Part shown: one piece after another, positions 8,492 through 16,605 of the stretch
Position numbering within the stretch: position 1 is the stretch's first letter
How the letters are laid out: the number at the start of each line of letters is the position of its first letter
Source: Candidatus Poribacteria bacterium
Lineage (GTDB): Bacteria; Poribacteria; WGA-4E; PCPOR2b
Direction of reading: 5' to 3'
NCBI GenBank assembly: GCA_022822005.1
Contig: JAJECO010000086.1
Coordinates: forward strand, 26,832 to 90,831
Length of the DNA stretch: 64,000 bases
The notes under the pieces: model-generated
The model's input: the letters and a program-made list of their open reading frames with translations, nothing else
What the model was told of the DNA's origin: nothing
The model's database searches: none
Program-made: the position numbers and the translations under genes

Positions 8492-8731
8492 ATGAAAAGA
8501 TTGTGGTTGGGTTGTGCGATCTCAGTAATACTTTTGGGATCAATCGGTTTCTCCGGTTGCGTCACGACCTTTACGCCAAGTGGGCAATTGCAGATTGGGT
8601 TGTCCGCGTCGGCGAACGAAACAGTTGACATCCTTGCGGATTTTGAAGCGAGTGAGGCGAGTACAGTTGCGGGTGATGTCACGAAAAAAGCAGGCAGCAT
8701 CTGTGCGGGTGGAGCCTGCATCATCTACTGA
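8492..8731 (+). CDS. Small lipoprotein with C-terminal Cys pair
   Basis: A 79-residue protein with ATG 8492 preceded by GAGGAG. The signal peptide ends in a lipobox (GFSGC, about residues 19-23). The mature part is about 57 residues, low in complexity and rich in Ala, Ser, Thr and acidic residues, ending in C-A-G-G-A-C-I-I-Y. The two cysteines spaced by four residues could form a disulfide or bind metal. I do not recognise a named family with confidence; it is loosely reminiscent of small lipoproteins (DUF4266-like) found beside TlpA and outer-membrane genes. It lies 58 nt after the DUF362 gene and just before a hairpin and a barrel gene, so it may be a substrate or carrier for the redox module. 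Confidence 0.7.
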   Translation: MKRLWLGCAISVILLGSIGFSGCVTTFTPSGQLQIGLSASANETVDILADFEASEASTVAGDVTKKAGSICAGGACIIY

Positions 8732-8748
8732 GAATTACTCGATTCTTA

Positions 8749-8803
8749 TAATAGGGGTACGATATCCCACAAAATCATCTTGGGAACCGTGCCCCTATTT
8801 TTT
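8749..8803 (+). terminator. Terminator or attenuator hairpin before the barrel gene
   Basis: AATAGGGGTAC near 8749-8760 pairs with GTGCCCCTATT near 8789-8799 (11 bp with one G-U), with a nested TCCCA/TGGGA stem inside the loop, followed by a T-run ending at 8803. The T-run abuts the ribosome-binding site (GGAGGA, 8805-8810) of the next gene, so this could terminate the upstream operon or attenuate the downstream gene. The nearly symmetric arms also resemble a small palindromic repeat element. Confidence 0.6.
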
Positions 8804-8818
8804 CGGAGGAAAGAAAAA

Positions 8819-10042
8819 TTGCAACAACGGCATCCTCAATTTCCATTCAAGCTAACCTACTATATCTGCGTAATCGCGCTGTTGCTAACTGAGGCTACGC
8901 TCTCATTTGCACAACTCCAACGGGAATACGGTCAGGAACTATTCCAACAGGATACAGAAGCGTCGGCAGCCTTTGAGTCTGACCTCACGGTTGATTATCA
9001 GGTGAGCAACATCTATAACAACCACGTCGAGTTCGGACTGAGTATTGACCCGAATACAAGCAGTCTCGCTAGACGTGAAGACCCACAGCTCAAGGGCGTA
9101 ATTAACACCGCTGGCGTCAATCTTCAAGGGACGTTGCCACTGGGGAAGCGTTTTGGGCTGACGCTGCAATACTATCCACAGTTGGAAAACTATATTGGTG
9201 AGGGCGGAAAGCTCAACGATTTCGACGCCTTCACGGATATCTTCTTGACGGAACTCAGTTTCCGCCCCACAGAGCGATTCCCGACCTTAAGCCTGTCGCA
9301 CCAGTTACGGCGATTAGATCGAAGCGACGACGCCTTTGACAATCTTCAACGGCAGATCGGCTTTCGTTTTGGAAAACTGTTAGAATATAATCTCTATATC
9401 AACCGTTTTGATGATGACCAGACCCGGCGTGCAGATTTCTTGCTTGTTGGCTCGACAATGCATCAAGTACGCGCGCGAATGCAAGTGGGCATTCTCAAGG
9501 GACTATTAGCAAAATTAGAGTACTCAGTTGAACAGGAAAACTATAAGGACAACCTAAATAACCTGTTGTTGGGTATCACCGGGATTGGGCAGGGCGAATC
9601 TCGAACCGATCTGCGGAACTTGATGTCGGGAAAATTAATCCAGATTCCAGTGGATCGAATCCTTCTACAGCAGGAGTTAAATCTACTTCTAAGCAACTCG
9701 AATGTAGATTTCTACGACTTTTCTACAATTGAGGCGGCGGTTGGAGCGTTTTACAAAATTAGCGGCGAAAGTTGGGCGCGCCTACGTTTATCGCGATTGG
9801 GTATTAATTTCGGTGACCGTCGTGTAAGGGGCGCCGAGGGCACTGGCAGTACGGTTGGGGAGAAGCGGCAAGATAATCAGTATGGTCTGAATTTCCAGAT
9901 CAACTGGCAGGTCAGCAGTTCGCTTGCGCTCCTTGTGGATTATCAACTCACACGCAATGATACGAATGAGGGCAGCGAGATCTTCGACTTTCTGAACTAT
10001 ACCCACAATGTTGCATCACTGGCACTTCAGGGAACCTACTAA
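8819..10042 (+). CDS. Outer-membrane beta-barrel candidate
   Basis: A 407-residue protein. TTG 8819 is chosen because GGAGGA lies 8 nt upstream; the in-frame TTG at 8780 would place the terminator hairpin in the coding region. A signal peptide (hydrophobic stretch ICVIALLL ending near LSFAQ) is followed by many short amphipathic beta-strands with alternating hydrophobic and charged residues (for example LGLTLQYYPQ, LLVDYQLTRN). The C-terminus ends in an aromatic residue (LQGTY), as in outer-membrane barrels. Weak similarity in style to DUF3570/PEP-CTERM barrel proteins, but no family is assigned. Its place after the TlpA, selenoprotein, DUF362 and lipoprotein genes suggests it is the outer-membrane part of that module. 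Confidence 0.7.
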   Translation: MQQRHPQFPFKLTYYICVIALLLTEATLSFAQLQREYGQELFQQDTEASAAFESDLTVDYQVSNIYNNHVEFGLSIDPNTSSLARREDPQLKGVINTAGVNLQGTLPLGKRFGLTLQYYPQLENYIGEGGKLNDFDAFTDIFLTELSFRPTERFPTLSLSHQLRRLDRSDDAFDNLQRQIGFRFGKLLEYNLYINRFDDDQTRRADFLLVGSTMHQVRARMQVGILKGLLAKLEYSVEQENYKDNLNNLLLGITGIGQGESRTDLRNLMSGKLIQIPVDRILLQQELNLLLSNSNVDFYDFSTIEAAVGAFYKISGESWARLRLSRLGINFGDRRVRGAEGTGSTVGEKRQDNQYGLNFQINWQVSSSLALLVDYQLTRNDTNEGSEIFDFLNYTHNVASLALQGTY

Positions 10043-10454
10043 TGGCTGAGTTGGTGTGGTCGGAGTTCCGCGATACGGCTTGGGTCATCTAACTTTTTAA
10101 GACACAGTGAAGATTTAATGTAACCTTAGATGTGAAAAAGCGTTAAGGTTGATGAAGTAACTTTAACCACTTGGTTGGTAGAGTTACTTTAACCACTCCT
10201 TGTTTGGTATCACATAGTTGATGCGACCCTCGAAATTTGATGAAACTGTATTCTTACAGGTTCGCTAAATCCAGAGTACGTAGTTTCAACTACTCCTTGT
10301 TTAGTACTATAAAGTTGATGAGAATCACCCAGTGCCAAGCCGCATCGAATTATTGATGCGGCTTGGCTTTTTTTATTTCTGCCCTGCTGTCCATAGGAAA
10401 ATCCATATCAGCCTATAAAATGGGGATATCACGATCAACCCGTTGGGTTGCGTC
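10043..10454 (+). other. Non-coding stretch with degenerate repeats and strong terminator
   Basis: About 410 bases without a gene. It contains three related units: 10156-10180, 10182-10209 and 10282-10306 (consensus AGTTACTTTAACCACTCCTTGTTTGGTA, each with several changes), with GTTGATG nearby (10145-10153 region, 10217-10223, 10314-10320). It ends in a strong intrinsic terminator at 10334-10374. This layout could represent a short untranslated transcript, the 3' UTR of the barrel gene, or decayed repeats. No open reading frame of note crosses it. Confidence 0.45.
10334..10374 (+). terminator. Strong rho-independent terminator
   Basis: A perfect 13-bp GC-rich stem GCCAAGCCGCATC / GATGCGGCTTGGC (10334-10346 and 10355-10367) with an 8-nt loop, followed by seven T residues (10368-10374). 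It ends plus-strand transcription from the redox cluster, or from a possible RNA in the region before it, ahead of the convergent minus-strand gene. Confidence 0.93.
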
Positions 10455-11549
10455 TTACGACGGGTGCATCCGGTGTTGACCGATGAAGTCCTCGTTCAGC
10501 GTAAGCCCCAACCCGGGCCGATCCGTCATGTTTATGTACCCATCAACCACTCGGAAAGGCGGGTCATACAACTTCGACCAAATCTCACTCGGTTCGCAGT
10601 CAGGATAGGCGGACACAATTGAACCGTTCGGCACCGCCGCAGCGAGATGGCAGTTGATGTCTGGAAACTGTGCGCCATGAGGAGAAACGGGTAGGTGATA
10701 CGCGTGGCACAACGCTGCAATACGCATTAACCCAGTGAAACCGCCCCCTATCAAGATATCGGTCTGTATCAGTTGGAGAGCACCTTCTGTGATGAACGGC
10801 CTGATGCCGTAAAGAGTGCCTACACTCTCCCCACCTGCGACAATAGCACTCGTCGCTTCCTGTACCATGCGCAAATAGACCGCCTCATCGTCGCCGCGCA
10901 CCGGCTCCTCTATCCAGTAGAGGTTGTAGGGTTCAAGTTGCTGAGCGATCTCTACAGCTGTTTTTCCGTCCCAGCCACGGTGCAGATCTACCATCAACTT
11001 CTTCTCCATACCAATCAACTCTCGCGTACAACGCACCCGTTCCACAATCTCGTCTGGGCTTTTGGCTTCGTACATGTGTATCTTCATCGCATCGTAACCG
11101 AGGTCAGCGTGTTTCTTGACCAGAGCCGCGATCGCTTCGGGGGATTGGTCTGCTTCCGCAACGTATCCGGAACCATCGGCATAAGCGGGGACTCTATCCC
11201 GATATCCACCCAAGAGTCGCCATACCGGTTGACCACAAGCCTTTCCGTAAATATCCCACAGGGCAACGTCGAGTGCCCCGATAGACACCATTGCGGCATT
11301 GCCGGGACCGCCAGAACGCCAGGCTGTTTCGTACAGCCGTTCCCAAAGCAGCGCTGTTCGCCGTGGATCCTGCCCGAGGAGCACAGGCGCCAATTCTTGC
11401 GAGATGATCTCAACGCTTCCACCACGCCCGATACCAGTTAAACCTACATCGGTATGTACGAGGACCATAATCCAATCGCCCGTTGCGGGTCCATCTCGTC
11501 CTTCAATTGGCACTCTCACAATAAAGGGGTCTACGCTGGTGATACGCAT
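10455..11549 (-). CDS. Mandelate racemase/muconate lactonizing family enzyme
   Basis: A 364-residue enolase-superfamily protein. N-terminal capping domain, then a (beta/alpha)7-beta barrel with metal ligands Asp in LMVDLHRGWD, Glu in WIEEPVRGDDE and Glu in VAGGESVGT, the general-base segment KIHMY in place of the usual K-x-K, and the late His in SPHGAQFPD. These ligands bind Mg2+ and stabilise the enolate of a sugar acid; the likely reaction is dehydration or epimerisation, but the substrate is unknown. GGAGG lies 7 nt upstream of ATG (11549). It is a stand-alone minus-strand gene that converges on the strong terminator at 10334-10374. Confidence 0.9.
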   Translation of the reverse strand: MRITSVDPFIVRVPIEGRDGPATGDWIMVLVHTDVGLTGIGRGGSVEIISQELAPVLLGQDPRRTALLWERLYETAWRSGGPGNAAMVSIGALDVALWDIYGKACGQPVWRLLGGYRDRVPAYADGSGYVAEADQSPEAIAALVKKHADLGYDAMKIHMYEAKSPDEIVERVRCTRELIGMEKKLMVDLHRGWDGKTAVEIAQQLEPYNLYWIEEPVRGDDEAVYLRMVQEATSAIVAGGESVGTLYGIRPFITEGALQLIQTDILIGGGFTGLMRIAALCHAYHLPVSPHGAQFPDINCHLAAAVPNGSIVSAYPDCEPSEIWSKLYDPPFRVVDGYINMTDRPGLGLTLNEDFIGQHRMHPS

Positions 11550-12015
11550 TGCAGTTCCTCCTTATATCAGGGTTTTAACGTGAAATTTCTATTGTCGGCT
11601 ATAATCTATCTTGAACACTGCGGCAGAAAACACAACAGAGCGGAGTTCTAATGCGTATGACTTAAGACGATGGGCTTCCACTCAGGTTCAGTTGTATCTG
11701 GGTTCCGCTACAATTTTCCTGCGCTCTCCATTTTTTGATATTGAGGAGACCGAACTTTATGATAGAATATGATGCAAAGTTAAGCAATATTTTCTCGAAA
11801 TTTAAATCAACTATTGATTCGATATCAGCGTTGCACCGTGCAATGCTTTCGATATGAAATGCTGAATAAACGATGTTCAGCACCTGATCTTTTAGAATAG
11901 GATTTACGCAGCCAACCGTAGGCGGGGCATCCCCGATGGGATTGGGATCCAAAGCAACTTGCCTCGACCCAGTTGTGCTGAAATAGGTAAGTCCTAAGAA
12001 TAGAGGTAATAATAG
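11550..12015. other. Gene-free stretch upstream of divergent genes
   Basis: About 465 bases between two divergently transcribed genes. A 96-codon open frame on the minus strand (11662-11952) resembles no family I can name, has no ribosome-binding site and is AT-richer than neighbouring genes, so it is not called. The stretch should hold promoters for both flanking genes, but I see no clear -35/-10 pair. Confidence 0.4.
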
Positions 12016-12969
12016 ATGAAAGTTGTATTGTCTGCTAAAGCGACAGAGCAGTTTGTGAGCGAGCTTCGTACCACTTTTCCGGATCTAACCTTTCACCGAG
12101 CCGCAACCTCGGAAGAAGAGATAGAATTCATTCGAGACGCGGATATCTTTTGTGGAGACCCGTCACGCGAGGTTTTTCTCGCAGCCCAAAAACTCCTATG
12201 GATCCAGTGTCCGGGAACCGGCGTTGATAAGATTGTGTCGATACCTGAAATCAGAGATAGCGATGTTATCTTGACCAACGCACGAGGCCCCCACGCCAAC
12301 CCAATGGCTGACCATGTGTTTGGCATGATATTGACCTTTTCCCACTGCCTGCGTGAGCAGTGGGAGGACCAAAAAGCGCACCATTGGGATACTGCAAAAT
12401 ATGATGAGCGGGTTCTTGAACTCGATGGCAGTACCTTGGGTATCCTCGCGCTCGGTGGCATCGGGAGGGCGGTCGCACGGCGGGGTTACGGCTTCGGCAT
12501 GGAAGTCTATGCGGTTGACGCGCACCCGACGCCGGCACCGCCAGAAGTGAAAGATGTCTGGGGGCTTGACAGATTGGATGAGTTGCTCCAGAAGTCAGAT
12601 TGGTTCGTCATCACCGCACCGTTCACACCAGAAACACAGGGGTTGATTGATCGTCGTCGTCTTGAGCAGATTAAGCCGGGGGCGTATGTCATAGCAATCT
12701 CGCGGGGTGGCATCTTGGACGAAGAGGCACTGATAGAAGGGTTGCGCTCCGAGCGCATCGCCGGTGCAGGATTGGATGTTACTGCGGTGGAACCGCTGCC
12801 AGATGATAGTCCGTTATGGGACATGGAGAATGTCATTATATCGCCTCACGCTTCTGCGTTGACGGCTGAGATGTGGGAGGGACGTCGTCAGATTTTCAAG
12901 GAAAATCTCCGGCGATTTCTCGCGGATGAACCGTTCCTTTATGTGTGCGACAAACAGGCCGGATTCTAG
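12016..12969 (+). CDS. D-2-hydroxyacid dehydrogenase family protein
   Basis: A 317-residue NAD(P)-dependent oxidoreductase that interconverts 2-hydroxy and 2-oxo acids (glyoxylate, hydroxypyruvate and phosphoglycerate dehydrogenase family). The nucleotide fold shows LGGIGRAVARRGYGFGM and the following acidic strand VDAHP. The catalytic set is visible: Arg in ISRGGILDEEAL, Glu in TAVEPLPDDSPLW and His in ISPHASA. Start ATG 12016 has GAGGT upstream. It is first in a plus-strand run with an aldo/keto reductase, an enolase-superfamily enzyme and a dioxygenase, each gap 30-60 nt, so a sugar- or hydroxyacid-degrading operon is likely. Confidence 0.92.
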   Translation: MKVVLSAKATEQFVSELRTTFPDLTFHRAATSEEEIEFIRDADIFCGDPSREVFLAAQKLLWIQCPGTGVDKIVSIPEIRDSDVILTNARGPHANPMADHVFGMILTFSHCLREQWEDQKAHHWDTAKYDERVLELDGSTLGILALGGIGRAVARRGYGFGMEVYAVDAHPTPAPPEVKDVWGLDRLDELLQKSDWFVITAPFTPETQGLIDRRRLEQIKPGAYVIAISRGGILDEEALIEGLRSERIAGAGLDVTAVEPLPDDSPLWDMENVIISPHASALTAEMWEGRRQIFKENLRRFLADEPFLYVCDKQAGF

Positions 12970-13023
12970 TAACGAACGCAGATCTGCGTTCCTGACAACC
13001 GTGCATGATATCAGGAGTGAGAT

Positions 13024-13953
13024 ATGGAAACGACAGATTTTGGCAATACAGGTCTCGAAATTACTCGCCTCGGTCTGGGGCTTGCCGAGATTTCTCGTCA
13101 AGAGAGATCCAAAGTCGTTGAGGAGGCGGACCGCGTGCTAAATGCCGCGCTCGACGGTGGTATCAATTTCCTCGACACCGCTGCCTGTTACGGCAGAACG
13201 GAGGAGATAATCGGCGCTACCGTTGCACACCGGCGAGAGGAATATATCTTGGCGACGAAGTGCGGTCATACAACAGACGACGGTGATAGGGGGATACCGT
13301 GGACAGAGCAAAAATCGTGGACCGGCGCAGCAGTTTCTGAGAGTATCGACCGAAGTCTGCGCCGGTTGCAGACAGACCATTTAGATATAGTCCAACTCCA
13401 CTCCTGCGATGTGGAGGTATTAAAAAATGGTGAGGTTATCGAAGCACTCGCGCAGGCAAGGGAGGCGGGAAAAACCCGTTTTATCGGCTACAGCGGAGAC
13501 AATGCAGCTGCCCGATGGGCGGTAGACAGTGGTCTGTTCGATTCACTTCAAACCAGTTTTAACCTTGTCGAACAGCATGCCCGCACCCAAGGATTGTTCG
13601 AGGCGGCAGAAGCACGGGGGATGGGCGTTATTATCAAGCGGCCCGTCGCCAATGGTGCGTGGGGTAAAGGGCGTAGTCCCTACGAGTATGCGGATGAATA
13701 TTTCCGGCGCGCACAGATTATGGAAGGGATGGGTGCGCTGCCACAGGCACCTGAAGACCCTATCCTACTGGCATTGGGATTTGTCTTGGCTCAACCCCAA
13801 GTCGATACAATAATTGTAGGAACTCATAATCCCTCGCATCTGTCGTCAAATATCGAAATGGTAACACACCAGCTCCCAATTCCGACCGAAACCGTTGACG
13901 CGCTGCAGCGTCGCTTTGAAGAGGCGGATGATGGATGGTTCCAGCTGACCTAA
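13024..13953 (+). CDS. Aldo/keto reductase
   Basis: A 309-residue (beta/alpha)8 NADPH-dependent reductase. The catalytic tetrad is visible: Asp in INFLDTAACYG, Tyr in the same segment, Lys in ILATKCGH and His in VQLHSCD. The C-terminal region has the VDTIIVGTHNPSHL cofactor-binding segment. AGGAG lies 5-9 nt before ATG 13024. Lies 54 nt after the hydroxyacid dehydrogenase and 45 nt before an enolase-superfamily gene, consistent with reduction or oxidation of a sugar aldehyde in the same pathway. Exact substrate unknown. Confidence 0.92.
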   Translation: METTDFGNTGLEITRLGLGLAEISRQERSKVVEEADRVLNAALDGGINFLDTAACYGRTEEIIGATVAHRREEYILATKCGHTTDDGDRGIPWTEQKSWTGAAVSESIDRSLRRLQTDHLDIVQLHSCDVEVLKNGEVIEALAQAREAGKTRFIGYSGDNAAARWAVDSGLFDSLQTSFNLVEQHARTQGLFEAAEARGMGVIIKRPVANGAWGKGRSPYEYADEYFRRAQIMEGMGALPQAPEDPILLALGFVLAQPQVDTIIVGTHNPSHLSSNIEMVTHQLPIPTETVDALQRRFEEADDGWFQLT

Positions 13954-13998
13954 GCAAACAGACGATTTAAAAAATTAATACACAAGGAGAGGTCTCGA

Positions 13999-15165
13999 AT
14001 GAAAATAACGAGCGTTGAGGCAATCCCCAGTGCGTCGCCGACAACGAATATGCGCGGCACACGAAGTAACTACGTCTACGTCAAGATTTCGACCGATGCG
14101 GGCATTGTGGGATGGGGCGAGTCCACCTGTGGTCCCCTGTCTGTAGCAAATGTTGTAGAGGAGATCGGAGCAACATTGGTTGGCAAAGACCCATTTCGGA
14201 TCGAGGAACACTGGCAGCGGCTCTATCATCTCTATCACAATGTCCGCGGCGGCGTAATCCAGATGGCGGCGATCAGTGGGATAGAAATCGCCCTTTGGGA
14301 CATTAAAGGCAAGGCATTTGATGCACCGGTGTGGCAGCTGCTCGGAGGACAAATGCGCGACCGGATCTGGACATACGGCCGCTTCGATGGACAAACGCCT
14401 GAGCTTGCTGTCGAACATGCCCTGCGTCAGGTTGATACGGGTCTGACCGCATTAAAGGGTGACCCCTTCGGTCATCAAGGGTTGTTCATCAGCTCGGAAG
14501 CAGAGCGGGATGCTATCGCCAAAGTAAAAGCGGTGCGCGAAGCGGTTGGAGATGATGTTGAGCTATTGGTCGAGGTGCACGGAAGGTTATCGCCATCGTC
14601 TGCAATCCGAATTGGTCATGCCTTGGAGGAGTTTAGACCCTACGTCTATGAGGAGCCGGTGCCGCCCCAAAACGTTGACGCCATGGTGAAGGTTGCAGAA
14701 GCAGTAAATATCCCGCTTGCAACGGGAGAGAGGCTCTACACCAAGTGGGGATTTGTCGAACTACTTGAAAAGCAGGTTGTGGCACTGATCCAGCCGGATG
14801 TTTGCCACGCGGGTGGGATTTCCGAACTGAAGAAGATCGCTGCTATGGCTGAAGCGTACTATGTCGGATTCCAACCCCACAATCCCTACGGTCCCATCAA
14901 TACGATGGCCGCGATACAGGTCGATGTCTGTACAAGTAACTTCATGATCCAAGAGGGTGGTCATGCACCGTGGTTTGATCAGGTTGTCGTTGGTGAATTC
15001 CCTCGCCAGAAGGAGGGATATTTTGATGTGCCAACCGAACCCGGTATTGGTCTTGAGATGGACGAAGAAGCGTTGCGATCAAATCCACCTGTAGCACGGC
15101 GTGAAGCAGAAGGCTATAGCCGTGGTGCAACATGGAAATCCAAGCAGGAAACCGAATGGGTTTGA
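13999..15165 (+). CDS. Mandelate racemase/muconate lactonizing family enzyme
   Basis: A 388-residue enolase-superfamily enzyme of the dehydratase type. Barrel motifs: KGDPFG at the second strand, VEVHGRLS (first metal-ligand region), YEEPVPPQN, TGERLYTKW and the late-His segment PHNPYGP. The PHNPxGP and TGExLY features are shared with galactonate-dehydratase-like proteins and with the gene at 43359-44501. Mg2+-dependent, cytosolic. AAGGAGAGG precedes ATG 13999. Third gene of the plus-strand run starting at 12016; the likely role is removal of water from a sugar acid produced by the upstream dehydrogenases. The exact substrate is not inferable. Confidence 0.9.
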   Translation: MKITSVEAIPSASPTTNMRGTRSNYVYVKISTDAGIVGWGESTCGPLSVANVVEEIGATLVGKDPFRIEEHWQRLYHLYHNVRGGVIQMAAISGIEIALWDIKGKAFDAPVWQLLGGQMRDRIWTYGRFDGQTPELAVEHALRQVDTGLTALKGDPFGHQGLFISSEAERDAIAKVKAVREAVGDDVELLVEVHGRLSPSSAIRIGHALEEFRPYVYEEPVPPQNVDAMVKVAEAVNIPLATGERLYTKWGFVELLEKQVVALIQPDVCHAGGISELKKIAAMAEAYYVGFQPHNPYGPINTMAAIQVDVCTSNFMIQEGGHAPWFDQVVVGEFPRQKEGYFDVPTEPGIGLEMDEEALRSNPPVARREAEGYSRGATWKSKQETEWV

Positions 15166-15220
15166 AACCACACAATATCACATCACTTCCACATTTTTAG
15201 TGTAGGTAGGAGATGCACAG

Positions 15221-16081
15221 ATGCCAATCTCAATCCAGAAGATATCGCCGGCGATTGGAGCCGTGGTGGAAGGTGTAGATCTTTCTGACCCAGTCCCATC
15301 AAAGGTGTTTGAAGCACTTCAACTGGCAGTTGGCGAACATGGTGTGCTTGCCTTCCGCGATCAGCATCTGACACCAGCGCAGCACGTCGCTTTCAGCCGC
15401 CAATTTGGTTCCCTTGAAACGCATGTTATATCCGAAGCCTTGCTGGACGGATACCCTGAAATCTATGTGATTTCCAACGTTGTTGAAGATGGAAAGCCAA
15501 AGGGCAGACCATACGCCGGCACCTATTGGCACTCAGACCTAAGCTATATGCCCGTGCCAGCGATGGGCTCGATGATGTATGCACTACGAATCCCTGAGAT
15601 AGGCGGAGACACAATGTTCGCCAATATGTATCTGGCGTATGAGACACTTTCATCAGGGCTCCAACGGATGCTGGAACAACTGCGGGCAGTTCACGATTTC
15701 GGTCATGCTGACAAACGCTTTTTCTCACAGCGAGGGGCTAAGGCTCGGCTCGATGATACAGCGAAGAAAAAGACACCGCCCGTCGAACATCCAGTCGTCC
15801 GCATCCATCCGACCACCGGGCGTAAGGCGTTATTCATCAATCCCGGCTTTACATCCCGTTTTGTCGATATGACGGAGGAAGAGAGCGAGCCGCTGCTGCA
15901 ATATCTCTTCCAGCATATCACGCAACCCGCCTTCATCTATCGTCACAGATGGCAGGTGAACGACCTGGTCTTCTGGGACAACCGCTGCACGCTTCATCAT
16001 GCTATCAGAGACTACGGAGAAGATTCGCCGCGCCACATGCACCGAACAACAATCAGCGGCGATAAACCCATTCCTGTATGA
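15221..16081 (+). CDS. TauD/TfdA-family Fe(II)/2-oxoglutarate dioxygenase
   Basis: A 286-residue dioxygenase. The iron-binding facial triad is visible: His and Asp in YWHSDLSYM and the distal His in DNRCTLHHA, followed by the 2-oxoglutarate-binding Arg near the C-terminus (RHMHRTT). Enzymes of this family hydroxylate taurine, 2,4-D and other small organic acids with 2-oxoglutarate and O2. TAGGAG lies about 8 nt before ATG 15221. Last intact gene of the 12-16 kb run; it may perform an oxidative cleavage of a side group such as a sulfonate or ether. Substrate unknown. Confidence 0.92.
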   Translation: MPISIQKISPAIGAVVEGVDLSDPVPSKVFEALQLAVGEHGVLAFRDQHLTPAQHVAFSRQFGSLETHVISEALLDGYPEIYVISNVVEDGKPKGRPYAGTYWHSDLSYMPVPAMGSMMYALRIPEIGGDTMFANMYLAYETLSSGLQRMLEQLRAVHDFGHADKRFFSQRGAKARLDDTAKKKTPPVEHPVVRIHPTTGRKALFINPGFTSRFVDMTEEESEPLLQYLFQHITQPAFIYRHRWQVNDLVFWDNRCTLHHAIRDYGEDSPRHMHRTTISGDKPIPV

Positions 16082-16102
16082 TTTCAACACCCTTTAATTT
16101 TA

Positions 16103-16134
16103 ACGCAATGGCGCAAGGATGCAAAGACGCAAGA
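16103..16134. repeat. GCAA-rich intergenic repeat fragment
   Basis: A 32-base segment of the pattern ACGCAATGGCGCAAGG followed by ATGCAAAGACGCAAGA, built from repeated GCAA/GACGCAA units, in the gap between the dioxygenase and the gene remnant. A shorter related string (AAGGCACAGAGACG) lies at about 42568-42581. This kind of degenerate intergenic repeat is seen in many uncultured genomes; its origin here is unknown. Confidence 0.45.
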
Positions 16135-16194
16135 GTCTTGAAGTTTTTGCTTCATTGTGCCTTTGGATCTTTTCATTAAACCGAAAAGGGATGA

Positions 16195-16533
16195 ACTTAT
16201 GCGCTGGCATCTGAAGCGATTGGAGTGAACGTAACCTACGATCAAGCGATACGTGCCCTACGACCGCGAGGGAAGGCGGTTTGGATTGGTGTGCCCGAAC
16301 GCGAACCTCTGTCGTTGGAGCCGGGCATACTGGGGGGTGAAAAAATGGTGATGACCAGCACCTACGGTTCCGCGCGTCCCCGTGATGACATGCCTCGCTT
16401 GCTGGCACTTTACCGCGCTGGTGTTCTCAAGTTGGACGAACTGATTAGCCGTACCTATCAATTGGAAGATATTAACGAGGCATTCGATGACCTTCTCAAC
16501 GGAGAGGTCGCTCGCGGGGTCATTCAATTTTGA
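16195..16533 (+). pseudogene. C-terminal remnant of a zinc-type alcohol dehydrogenase
   Basis: About 112 codons match only the last third of medium-chain zinc-dependent alcohol/polyol dehydrogenases: the Rossmann end (ALRPRGKAVWIGVPER), the GSARPRDDMPRLLALYRAGVLKLDELIS segment and the C-terminal NEAFDDLLNGEVARGVIQF. The frame begins after an in-frame TGA at 16192-16194; the catalytic zinc domain and nucleotide-binding turn (about 230 residues) are absent. A GTG at 16225 could start translation but would yield no complete fold. Interpreted as a decayed gene; it lies between the dioxygenase gene and a convergent enolase-superfamily gene. Confidence 0.8.
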
Positions 16534-16605
16534 GTCTTTAGCTCCAGATGCAGGGACCGAGTCTTTTCAAGAAATTCAGTTCCGCCGAAATGCCAACTCA
16601 AGTCT

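Noticed and set aside
11662..11952. 96-codon minus-strand open frame
   Set aside because: No recognisable domain, no ribosome-binding site and AT-rich composition. It has a faint LLNF string like the end of GxxExxY proteins, but nothing else matches.
16225..16533. Functional short dehydrogenase from GTG 16225
   Set aside because: Would encode only half of the Rossmann domain; no complete fold possible, so called a remnant.
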